Assembly: GCA_016874895.1 (NCBI GenBank)
Contig: VGSX01000205.1
Location: forward strand, 1 to 6,528
Origin: Deltaproteobacteria bacterium
Lineage (GTDB): Bacteria > Desulfobacterota > Desulfobaccia > Desulfobaccales > Desulfobaccaceae
Reading direction: 5' to 3'
Length of the DNA stretch: 6,528 nt
Made by a program: the position numbers and the translations under genes. Shown piece by piece: positions 1 through 5,703 of this stretch (position 1 is its first letter; every line of letters starts with the position of its first letter). Below the pieces are notes generated by a model. It made no database searches. It was not told the origin of the DNA and worked only from the letters and a program-made list of their open reading frames with translations.

Positions 1-2
1 CC

Positions 3-224
3 GAGACGGCCATTACCTCCCGCAGTCTGGCCGACCTGGTCTGGCGCCTGGAGTGGTGCAGTCCCGAAGGGCGGCATACCGAGGAGTTATTTACCCAGTT
101 GAACGTCTGGCGGGATCTGGATTGCTGCCCGCCGCCCCTGGTCCGGGACTTGCCTGGCAAGAGGCCGGGGGAGAATCTGAGTTACCAGTTCGCCCCCGGG
201 GAACAGGCGGCGTATTATGGTTAA
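3..224 (+). CDS. C-terminal 73 residues of an unrecognised protein (partial)
   Basis: The third frame is open from the window edge to a TAA at 222-224. It reads as normal GC-rich protein-coding sequence, beginning ETAITSRSLADLVWRLEW and ending in a charged tail with PGEQAAYYG. The competing frames here are an overlapping 97-residue ORF that runs on through the promoter and riboswitch, and an antisense ORF; both look like shadows. I do not recognise the family. The visible part is soluble, with a probable helix (LADLVWRLEW), a Cys-Cys-Pro-Pro-Pro stretch and no membrane segment. The next promoter starts only ten bases after the stop, so this gene probably ends its own transcription unit and is unrelated to potassium uptake. 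Confidence 0.6.
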   Translation, partial: ETAITSRSLADLVWRLEWCSPEGRHTEELFTQLNVWRDLDCCPPPLVRDLPGKRPGENLSYQFAPGEQAAYYG

Positions 225-233
225 ACAAACCGC

Positions 234-261
234 TTGACAAAGCCTTGGTCTGGTTTATAGT
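234..261 (+). promoter_or_regulatory. Sigma-70-type promoter for the KimA-like gene
   Basis: A perfect -35 box TTGACA (234-239) is followed after 16 bases by TATAGT (256-261), five of six matches to the -10 consensus. Transcription would begin near 268, a few bases before the first conserved helix of the c-di-AMP riboswitch. That placement is what a riboswitch promoter should show and supports both calls. Confidence 0.8.
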
Positions 262-269
262 AAAATTAG

Positions 270-398
270 TATTGCAGCCGAAATCCATGCAGGTACATGG
301 ATGCGGGGGACCCGAGTTTTTGGGGCGTATTCCTTTTTTAGGATAGGGCACTTCCAAGCCCGAGCCCGACAGCTAACCTCGTAGGCGTTTGGAAGGGC
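270..398 (+). promoter_or_regulatory. c-di-AMP (ydaO-type) riboswitch, copy 1
   Basis: The aptamer shows the conserved pieces of the ydaO class in order. They are GCC (277-279), a three-base linker, a 7-bp hairpin ATCCATG/CATGGAT (283-289 and 296-302) with a 6-base loop, GGGGGACCCGAG (305-316), a short variable hairpin (328-345), and CGAGCCC with CAGCTAACCTCG (361-381) leading into GGCG. A helix CTTCCAA (351-357) with TTGGAAG (389-395) sits where crystallised ydaO RNAs have a 3' pseudoknot helix. The closing P1 helix is short here (GCC with GGC at 384-386). The class binds cyclic di-AMP and usually lowers expression of K+ and osmolyte transport genes when the ligand is high. Here it precedes a KimA-like K+ importer gene, the classical ydaO context. 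Confidence 0.9.
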
Positions 399-443
399 AA
401 GAGCCAGGAACAGACCTTCGCCTTACGAGCGACCTTCCTTTTT
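391..443 (+). terminator. Possible riboswitch-controlled terminator
   Basis: GGAAGG (391-396) can pair with CCTTCC (433-438), which is followed directly by five T (439-443). The loop holds a smaller hairpin, TCGC/GCGA (418-421 and 429-432). The left arm overlaps TTGGAAG of the aptamer, so aptamer helix and terminator exclude each other. GAAGG could also pair with CCTTC at 415-419. A six-base stem is modest, and the direction of switching cannot be read from the sequence: this geometry alone would favour read-through when the aptamer is folded, opposite to the usual behaviour of the class. Confidence 0.4.
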
Positions 444-499
444 CCTTCCTCTTGACCCCCCAAATAATCAGCTTGACAGTGATCGGAGTACCGTGACGT

Positions 500-601
500 A
501 TTCCGGCCATCGGAGAGAGGTGCGCCCTCAGTCCGAGTGACTGCCAGGCCTGAGTACGCCTAAAGTTCTGCCCGGAAGGCCGGCGGACTGCGGGCCGGAA
601 G
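500..601 (+). other. Structured leader region of unknown type
   Basis: An exact 8-bp long-range helix, TTCCGGCC (501-508) with GGCCGGAA (593-600), closes about 85 bases. Inside are CAGTC/GACTG (529-533 and 539-543), GAGG/CCTC (517-520 and 526-529), CTCAG/CTGAG (527-531 and 550-554), AGGC/GCCT (546-549 and 558-561) and CAGTCC/GGACTG (529-534 and 585-590). Several exclude one another, so alternative folds are possible. It lies between the riboswitch and the start of the KimA-like gene, and no ORF explains it. The second riboswitch leader has no counterpart. I cannot match it to a known RNA family; a GC-rich sequence will form some helices by chance. Confidence 0.4.
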
Positions 602-650
602 CCTTTAATCCTTAACTTATAGGGTTGGTTAACATTTTTAGAGGAAACAT

Positions 651-2501
651 ATGAGCGCCAAGGCTGTCACCCTGGTTGTTTTAAACCTGGGGCTACTGGG
701 ACTTTTCGGCTACCTAATGCGCCGGTCCGAACTCCTGTCCTACTTTAAGAATGGCCGCTGGTGGCTGACTTTTTTCTCCATAGCCATTATCACCCTGATG
801 GATGAACTGACCTCGGTGTTTTACGCCCCCGCCGAGGCCTACCGCTTCATCGGGCCCAGCGCCATTATTTTTATTGCCTTCACCGCCGTTTTCATCCATT
901 ACATGACCACTCGGCTGGTGGAGATCGCCGGCATTCTGGAGCACCACGGCCTCATCGGCGGGGGAGTTTACTCCTTTTCCTACCTGGTCTTAGGTCCCAC
1001 CGTCTCCTTTATTGCGGTCTCCTCCATCATGGTGGACTATATTCTCACCGCCTGTATTTCAGCGGTCAGCGCCATCGAAAACATTTCCTCCTTCCTGGCG
1101 GCCTCTCATGGTGTCAAAATGGGGCTGGTGCTGGGCATTATCTGGGCCGTGGCGGGGTTGAACATTCTGGGCATCAAAGAGAATGCCCGGTTTGTCTTTG
1201 CCATTTTCATTGCCGCGACCTTTGTCTTCCTTAACCTCATCGCTTCCGGGGTGCTGGCCCTGGATGCCCCGGCCCTGGCCCGCCTCCAGGAGGCGGCGGT
1301 ATTGGCCAATGAACGCCTGCATGCCGGGGACTCCTGGTTCGGCGGCTACAACCTGTTCATTGCCTCCGTGGCCAGTTGCATCTTGGCTTATTCGGGAGTG
1401 GAGTCGGTGCTTCAGACCGCGGGACTGGTGCGCAGTTGGCGGGAGATCAGCAAGGCCTACTGGTTTCTGGCCCTTACGGTGGGTATCGTCACCCCGGTGG
1501 TGGCCGCCCTGGCCCTGTCCGCCCCTATTGATTTTGGGGAGCATGAAGGGGACCTGATAACCTTTTACGCCACCATGATCAACGGTGTTCCCTTCGGGGT
1601 GATGGTGGCGGCCCTGGCCAGCTTTACTCTGGTGATGGCGGTCAACACCGCTTTTGTGGCCTCCAGCGAACTCATGGAACGGGTGGCTCACCGCTACGGT
1701 TTCCAGTGGCTCATCGCCACCAACAAGCGGCAGTCCCTCTACCATATCCACCTCCTTAACGCCTCCTTTTTCTCGGTAATCATCCTGATTACGGCCGGGA
1801 GCCAGGCCATTCTGGCCGATATGTACGCCATCGGTCTCATCGCCAGTTTCTGCATCAATATGGGATCATTGCTTATCTATCGCTATTTCAAGGGAACGGT
1901 GGAGATCCAGTTTTTCACCAGCCGCCTGGTGACCCTGGTCATGTGGGTCATTTTCGTGAGCTGTTTTATCTTTTTGGCCGGCCTGAAGTGGCACGGCACT
2001 ATCATGTGGGCGGCCATTACCGGCGCGGTTTTGGCGGCGGGTCTGCTGGTGGCCCAGAAACGGGCCCCGGAAATAAGAGAGATCGCCCAATCTGACAGTG
2101 AGATGGCAATGATCCTCTATCTGGCCCAGTCCGACGCCCCCACTATCCGGCTGATTTTTCGTCGTCCCTGGGAGCAGGCCGTGGCCCAGGCCAGAGATAA
2201 TGAAGTATTTATAACCTTTTTTACTCCTCGGGAGGGCATCCCCAAAAAAATGGCGGTCAACCATTTCCGCTTTCCGCGGCGCCAGACAAGCCTCTACAAC
2301 CGAATAGTGGCCATCTTAAAGGTGGTGGAATACGAATTGCCGGATCGTTTGGTGATGGTGCAATTCGGCTGGCCCATGTCCCAGTGGCTGGACCGCCTGG
2401 CCATCGGCGTTATGGTGTATAACCTGATGCGTCTGCCGAAGTTGTTTCCGAGATATCAATTCGACATCAATTACCGGCCTTGCCCGCCTAAGGTTGGCTA
2501 A
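651..2501 (+). CDS. KimA-like APC-superfamily permease, probable K+ importer
   Basis: This 616-residue inner-membrane protein has about 12 membrane segments between residues 38 and 467 and a soluble C-terminal domain (about 470-616). Its motifs run in the same order as in Bacillus subtilis KimA (607 residues): DELTSVFY (51-58) for DALSSVAY, GGGVYSFS (103-110), VDYILT (128-133), LNILGIKENA (170-179), SGVES (248-252) for TGVEA, AVNTAF (330-335) and MYAIGLIASF (391-400). Residues corresponding, by recall, to KimA K+-site residues D36, Y43, Y118, T121, S125 and E233 are D51, Y58, Y130, T133, S137 and E251; T230 is replaced by S248. The tail resembles the USP-like regulatory domain in size and ending. 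An extra hydrophobic helix (5-23) precedes the KimA-like core. The start is fixed by GAGGAAA at 641-647. The c-di-AMP riboswitch upstream supports K+ import over amino-acid transport, though overall identity is low and an amino-acid permease remains the alternative. Confidence 0.75.
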   Translation: MSAKAVTLVVLNLGLLGLFGYLMRRSELLSYFKNGRWWLTFFSIAIITLMDELTSVFYAPAEAYRFIGPSAIIFIAFTAVFIHYMTTRLVEIAGILEHHGLIGGGVYSFSYLVLGPTVSFIAVSSIMVDYILTACISAVSAIENISSFLAASHGVKMGLVLGIIWAVAGLNILGIKENARFVFAIFIAATFVFLNLIASGVLALDAPALARLQEAAVLANERLHAGDSWFGGYNLFIASVASCILAYSGVESVLQTAGLVRSWREISKAYWFLALTVGIVTPVVAALALSAPIDFGEHEGDLITFYATMINGVPFGVMVAALASFTLVMAVNTAFVASSELMERVAHRYGFQWLIATNKRQSLYHIHLLNASFFSVIILITAGSQAILADMYAIGLIASFCINMGSLLIYRYFKGTVEIQFFTSRLVTLVMWVIFVSCFIFLAGLKWHGTIMWAAITGAVLAAGLLVAQKRAPEIREIAQSDSEMAMILYLAQSDAPTIRLIFRRPWEQAVAQARDNEVFITFFTPREGIPKKMAVNHFRFPRRQTSLYNRIVAILKVVEYELPDRLVMVQFGWPMSQWLDRLAIGVMVYNLMRLPKLFPRYQFDINYRPCPPKVG

Positions 2502-2638
2502 AATGAAGCATTGCAGGACATTCTTGGCCAGGCAACACGGCTAGGGGATGGCTCTGCAGTAAAAGACTGGGAAAACAAAGCATGCCAAGCCGTTGCCAAA
2601 AGATTACGGCAGAGGGAAAATATTATGGTTTCTTAAAC

Positions 2639-2667
2639 TTGCCGAACTCGCCAAAAAAGAGTAAATT
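2639..2667 (+). promoter_or_regulatory. Probable promoter for kup
   Basis: TTGCCG (2639-2644) and TAAATT (2662-2667) are separated by 17 bases, each matching four of six consensus positions. The start would fall near 2674, at the first bases of the second riboswitch, as with the stronger promoter of the first. There is no clear terminator after the KimA-like gene at 2502-2638, so read-through from that gene may add to kup transcription. TATTAT at 2621-2626 is an alternative -10 without a good -35. Confidence 0.4.
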
Positions 2668-2673
2668 TTTCAT

Positions 2674-2796
2674 TATGCCTAGTCCCGCCGCCGGCGGTGG
2701 GAACGGGGGACCCGAGTTTCAGGGGCGCATCGCCGTCAGGCGTAGGACAACCTCATCGGTCCGAGCCCTGCAGCTAACCTCGGAGGCGTCGATGGG
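2674..2796 (+). promoter_or_regulatory. c-di-AMP (ydaO-type) riboswitch, copy 2
   Basis: The layout repeats copy 1 with compensatory changes. GCC (2677-2679) and a three-base linker lead to a 7-bp hairpin TCCCGCC/GGTGGGA (2683-2689 and 2696-2702, one G-U pair) with a 6-base loop, then GGGGGACCCGAG (2705-2716). A variable hairpin CGCC/GGCG (2731-2742), CGAGCCC (2762-2768) and CAGCTAACCTCG (2771-2782) follow. GCC to GGGGGACC spans 28 bases in both copies. The P1 helix is ATGCC (2675-2679) with GGCGT (2785-2789), and the 3' pseudoknot helix is CATCG (2754-2758) with CGATG (2790-2794). Paired positions differ between copies while pairing is kept, so this is selected structure and not a recent copy. 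It controls kup. Confidence 0.9.
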
Positions 2797-2803
2797 GAGC
2801 GAC

Positions 2804-2856
2804 CTTCCGGACCATGTGCCCGGAGGCCTGACCTCCCGGATACATTGTTTGGAGGG
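2804..2856 (+). promoter_or_regulatory. Candidate RBS-sequestering switch of the kup leader
   Basis: The kup ribosome binding site GGAGGG (2851-2856) can be masked by CCTCC (2832-2836). The same CCTCC can instead pair with upstream CCGGAGG (2820-2826), and CCGGAGG can itself pair with CTTCCGG (2804-2810). These three segments form a classical chain of mutually exclusive hairpins directly after the aptamer: CTTCCGG with CCGGAGG frees CCTCC to hide the RBS, while CCGGAGG with CCTCC exposes it. There is no T-run, so control at translation start is the natural reading. How the aptamer connects to CTTCCGG is not resolved. Confidence 0.5.
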
Positions 2857-2861
2857 AATGC

Positions 2862-4823
2862 ATGAGTTCGTCTTCCACTCCGGGTGCGGCGCATCCGTCC
2901 GAATCCGAGCCAGACGCCTTGCCGTCCGGCTCGGGCGGCCACCATAACAACACAAATATTAAAAAGAAACTCATCCTCTCTTTAGGAGCCTTGGGAGTGG
3001 TGTATGGCGACATCGGCACCAGCCCGCTTTACACCGTCAAGGAATGCTTCCACGGCCCCCACGCCATGACCATCAGCCATGATAACATTCTCGGGGTCAT
3101 GTCCCTGATTTTTTGGTCCCTGACCATGGTGGTGACGTTCAAATACATCATGTTCATTCTGCGGGCCGACAACCACGGGGAGGGGGGCATTTACGCCCTG
3201 GCGGCCCTGTTTTTGAGCCAAGGCCGGGAGCGCGTCCCCCCCAAGGTGGTGAACCGGCTGGTGCTGCTGGCCATCTTCGGCGCGGCCCTGCTCTGCGGCG
3301 AAGGTCTGATAACCCCGGTTATTTCCGTGCTTTCGGCCATGGAAGGCCTGCATGTGGCCACCGACGCAGCCGATCCCTTTGTGCTGCCGCTGGCCTGCGG
3401 TGTTCTTATGGGCCTGTTTCTGGTGCAAAGCCAGGGAACGGCCCGCATCGGCAAGATTTTCGGCCCGGTGATGATCCTTTGGTTCATGGCCCTGGCTATT
3501 TTAGGAGTGGGGCAGATTATCCGGACCCCGGAGATACTGGGATCCTTCGACCCGCGTCATGGCATAAGCTTTTTTGCCGCCAACGGCCTGCATGGCATCT
3601 GGGTGCTGGGTTCCGTGGTACTCTGCATCACCGGCTGCGAGGCCTTGTATGCCGACATGGGTCATTTCGGGCGGGGTCCCATCCGGTTTTCCTGGCTGGC
3701 CCTGGTCTTTCCGGCCCTCCTGCTCAACTATCTGGGCCAGACGGCCCTGCTGCTGGAAGCCCCCGACGCGGCGGCCAATCCTTTTTACGGATTGGTACCC
3801 CGGTTGATGTTGTATCCCATGGTGGCCCTGGCCACGTCCGCTACGGTGATTGCCTCCCAGGCCATGATTTCCGGGGTGTATTCCCTGATGCAGCAGGCCA
3901 TCCAGATCGGCTACGCCCCCCGGTTGCGCATTGTTCATACCTCCGGGGAAACCAAGGGGCAGATTTATATGCCCACCATCAACACCATGATGATGTTCGG
4001 CTGTCTTGCGCTGGCCCTGACCTTTAAGGAATCCACCAACCTGGCTGCCGCCTACGGTATCGCCGTCACCGGCACCATGTGCATCAGCACGGTGATTTAT
4101 TTTTATATCTGCCGCTATAACTGGGGCTGGTCCATCTGGAAAGCCCTGCCTCTGGCCTGTCTGTTCTTTATTTTCGACTTCTCCTTTTTCGGCTCCAACC
4201 TGTTGAAGTTTTTTGACGGCGGCTGGTTTGCCGTCAGTGTGGCGGTCACCCTGTTCACCGTCATGGTCACCTGGCGGGACGGCCGGGCCGCGCTGCGCAA
4301 ACGGTTTGAAGAGGCCCAGGTGCCCCTGGATGTCCTGATGTACGACATCACCACCTATAAGCTGGTGCGCACCCCGGGCACCGCCTTTTTCCTGGCTCTG
4401 TCCCCCGCCGGGACCCCCATTGTGCTCCTGCACCTGTTGAAACACACCGATGCCCTGCCGGAGAGGGTGTTCATCCTGTCCATGGTCTCCACCGATACCC
4501 CCTATGTCTCCCGGGAGCGCCGGCTCGAGATAACCGACAAGGGTCATGGTTTCTATCGCATCATAGCCTCCTACGGATTTATGGAAACACCCAAAGTGCC
4601 GGACATCATCGACCTGGCCAACGAACGCGGCCTGGATATCGACATTTATGCCACCTCCTTTTATCTGGGCCGGGAATCCCTGCTCACCACCGGCACCAGC
4701 AGAATGGCCCGCTGGCGCAAGGCCCTCTTTGCCTTTCTGTCCCGCAACGCCTGGAACGTCTCCACCTTCTTCGGCATCCCCCCAGGCCGGGTGGTGGAAT
4801 TGGGCAGCCAGGTGGAAATTTAG
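2862..4823 (+). CDS. kup: Kup-family low-affinity potassium transporter
   Basis: The product imports K+ with protons across the inner membrane and is the constitutive K+ system of many bacteria. At 653 residues it is slightly longer than Escherichia coli Kup (622). The family signature GVVYGDIGTSPLYT (45-58) carries the conserved Asp50. FILRADNHGEGGI (98-110), CGEGLITPVISVLSAMEGL (145-163) with Glu147, and NYLGQTALLL (289-298) follow. About 12 membrane segments span residues 36-468, then a soluble C-terminal domain (about 475-653) with FFGIPPGRVVELGSQVEI at the end. The first 35 residues are a low-complexity Ser/Gly/His-rich cytoplasmic tail. GGAGGG five bases before the ATG fixes the start; another ATG at 2858 is out of frame. 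The gene is intact and separately controlled by its own riboswitch. The TAG stop overlaps the first heptad of a repeat array, and no convincing intrinsic terminator follows. Confidence 0.97.
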   Translation: MSSSSTPGAAHPSESEPDALPSGSGGHHNNTNIKKKLILSLGALGVVYGDIGTSPLYTVKECFHGPHAMTISHDNILGVMSLIFWSLTMVVTFKYIMFILRADNHGEGGIYALAALFLSQGRERVPPKVVNRLVLLAIFGAALLCGEGLITPVISVLSAMEGLHVATDAADPFVLPLACGVLMGLFLVQSQGTARIGKIFGPVMILWFMALAILGVGQIIRTPEILGSFDPRHGISFFAANGLHGIWVLGSVVLCITGCEALYADMGHFGRGPIRFSWLALVFPALLLNYLGQTALLLEAPDAAANPFYGLVPRLMLYPMVALATSATVIASQAMISGVYSLMQQAIQIGYAPRLRIVHTSGETKGQIYMPTINTMMMFGCLALALTFKESTNLAAAYGIAVTGTMCISTVIYFYICRYNWGWSIWKALPLACLFFIFDFSFFGSNLLKFFDGGWFAVSVAVTLFTVMVTWRDGRAALRKRFEEAQVPLDVLMYDITTYKLVRTPGTAFFLALSPAGTPIVLLHLLKHTDALPERVFILSMVSTDTPYVSRERRLEITDKGHGFYRIIASYGFMETPKVPDIIDLANERGLDIDIYATSFYLGRESLLTTGTSRMARWRKALFAFLSRNAWNVSTFFGIPPGRVVELGSQVEI

Positions 4824-4850
4824 CGGTCAGCGGTCAGCTTTCAGCCGTCA
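4823..4850 (+). repeat. Heptad repeat array after kup
   Basis: Four consecutive 7-base units of the form GCNNTCA are present: GCGGTCA, GCGGTCA, GCTTTCA and GCCGTCA. The first G is the last base of the kup TAG stop. TAGC (4821-4824) and GCTA (4851-4854) also pair, so transcripts could fold imperfectly here, but there is no clean terminator stem with a T-run. Confidence 0.75.
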
Positions 4851-4929
4851 GCTAAAATAATAAATTTATTCGCCAGCACAATCCGAATCATTCCCGGCGT
4901 CAGCGCAAAATTGACTCAAGTCATATTTG

Positions 4930-4951
4930 GGCTGAAAGCTGCTTGCTGATA
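4930..4951 (-). repeat. Inverted, degenerate heptad units upstream of lexA
   Basis: Three units GCTGAAA, GCTGCTT and GCTGATA (from 4931) are the inverted, decayed form of the array after kup. GGCTGAAAGCTG (4930-4941) is the exact reverse complement of CAGCTTTCAGCC at 4835-4846. The roughly 80 bases between the arms are AT-rich at the left, include a perfect palindrome AATAAATTTATT (4859-4870) and TGACT/AGTCA (4912-4923), and hold no gene. Confidence 0.5.
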
Positions 4952-5018
4952 ACCGGACGCCTTTATTGAGACCTCTTGTCCCTCCTTCGTCACCTTATCG
5001 CCGCTTATAACTAATCAC

Positions 5019-5047
5019 TTGACAACTATTCTTTTGTATAGTATCTA
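5019..5047 (+). promoter_or_regulatory. lexA promoter, apparently giving a leaderless mRNA
   Basis: A perfect TTGACA (5019-5024) is followed after 17 bases by TATCTA (5042-5047), a weak -10. Transcription would start at or next to the A of the lexA ATG (5054). No Shine-Dalgarno sequence lies before that ATG, as expected for a leaderless message. TATAGT (5037-5042) looks better as a -10 but would be only 12 bases from TTGACA; with either choice the 5' leader is at most a few bases long. Confidence 0.55.
5025..5042. promoter_or_regulatory. Candidate LexA operator (SOS box)
   Basis: ACTAT (5025-5029) and ATAGT (5038-5042) form a perfect inverted repeat with an 8-base spacer, and C5031/G5036 extends the symmetry. 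It fills the space between the -35 and -10 boxes of lexA, the usual position for autorepression. The sequence does not match the E. coli or Bacillus SOS boxes. This agrees with an altered recognition helix in this LexA but remains inference. Confidence 0.45.
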
Positions 5048-5053
5048 AAAACC

Positions 5054-5662
5054 ATGAAGACGTTAACCTCGAGACAACAGGCGGTCCTTTCTTTTGTGGA
5101 GGAATATTTTCAGCAGCAGGGCTATCCGCCCACGGTGCGGGAGGTGGCGGCCCATTTCGGCATCCAGCCCCGGGCGGCGGACGATCATCTCAGCGCCCTG
5201 AAACGCAAGGGCTACCTGCACCGGGAGCCGGGCCGCTCCCGGGGCCTGGCCCTCACCGGCCGCCAGCCGGAGCTGGTGGTGGAGGTGCCCATCCTGGGGC
5301 AGATCGCCGCCGGCCAACCCCTGCTGGCCACCGAACAGGTGGAGGACACCCTGCCCCTGCCCCGGTCCTGGGTCCAGGGCGAGGAGGTCTTTCTCCTGCG
5401 GGTAACTGGCGACAGCATGGCGCCTCTCATCCTGCCCGGCGACCTGGTGATGGTGCGGGTGCAGCCCCGGGTGGCCCGGGGGGACATCGCCGCGGTGCTG
5501 GTCTTTGATGAGGCCACCATCAAACGGGTCTATGAAGAAGCCGGCGGCCTGGTCCTCAAGGGCGACAATCCGGATTTTACCCCCTTGCGCTTCTCCCCCG
5601 GGGAAGCCGCCGAACTGGTGCAGATTCTGGGCAAGGTGGTGGGAGTGTATCGGTCTTTGTAG
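5054..5662 (+). CDS. lexA: LexA, SOS-response repressor and self-cleaving protease
   Basis: LexA represses DNA-damage genes and cleaves itself when RecA filaments form. The protein has 202 residues, the E. coli length. The N-terminal winged helix-turn-helix (1-68) contains PPTVREVAAHFGI (25-37) and RKGYLHREPGRSRG (51-64). The cleavage site is Ala86-Gly87 in GQIAAGQPLLA, the catalytic serine is Ser121 in TGDSM, and the lysine is Lys157 in EATIKRV, so cleavage should be intact. The recognition-helix segment reads IQPRAADDHL, with Arg40 near the place of the E. coli Asn41, suggesting a different operator sequence. The ATG at 5054 has no ribosome binding site, but the promoter sits right against it. 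The TAG stop runs into a heptad array, and two genes in the same direction follow closely, probably as one SOS-controlled unit. Confidence 0.96.
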   Translation: MKTLTSRQQAVLSFVEEYFQQQGYPPTVREVAAHFGIQPRAADDHLSALKRKGYLHREPGRSRGLALTGRQPELVVEVPILGQIAAGQPLLATEQVEDTLPLPRSWVQGEEVFLLRVTGDSMAPLILPGDLVMVRVQPRVARGDIAAVLVFDEATIKRVYEEAGGLVLKGDNPDFTPLRFSPGEAAELVQILGKVVGVYRSL

Positions 5663-5691
5663 TGGTCAGTGGTCAGTGGTCAGTGAATAAG
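5662..5691 (+). repeat. Left heptad array of the four-helix-bundle cassette
   Basis: Three perfect units of GTGGTCA (5662-5668, 5669-5675, 5676-5682) are followed by GTGAATAAG (5683-5691). The first G is the final base of the lexA TAG stop. The inner end, GGTCAGTGAATAAG (5678-5691), matches the reverse complement of 6120-6133 at 13 of 14 positions. Confidence 0.85.
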
Positions 5692-5703
5692 GGATAGTGT
5701 GTG

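Noticed and set aside
53..346. 97-residue + strand ORF over the left edge
   Set aside because: It overlaps the better-supported frame ending at 224 and runs through the promoter and the conserved riboswitch core; no recognisable protein features.
473..502. Second TTGACA (473-478) as an extra promoter for the KimA-like gene
   Set aside because: No acceptable -10 lies 16-18 bases downstream; the best hexamer, CGTATT, matches only three positions.
2503..2544. 13-codon ORF just after the KimA-like stop
   Set aside because: Too short, no ribosome binding site, no leader-peptide pattern.
2582..2947. 121-residue ORF upstream of kup
   Set aside because: It covers the second riboswitch and overlaps the kup start in another frame; conservation there is explained by RNA structure.
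3501..4547. 348-residue antisense ORF inside kup (and a 230-residue one at 1059-1751)
   Set aside because: Gly/His/Gln-rich translations typical of the complement of GC-rich coding sequence; the sense strand encodes clear membrane transporters.
4821..4870. Intrinsic terminator after kup
   Set aside because: The possible hairpin TAGC...GCTA has several mismatches and is followed by an A/T mixture, not a T-run.
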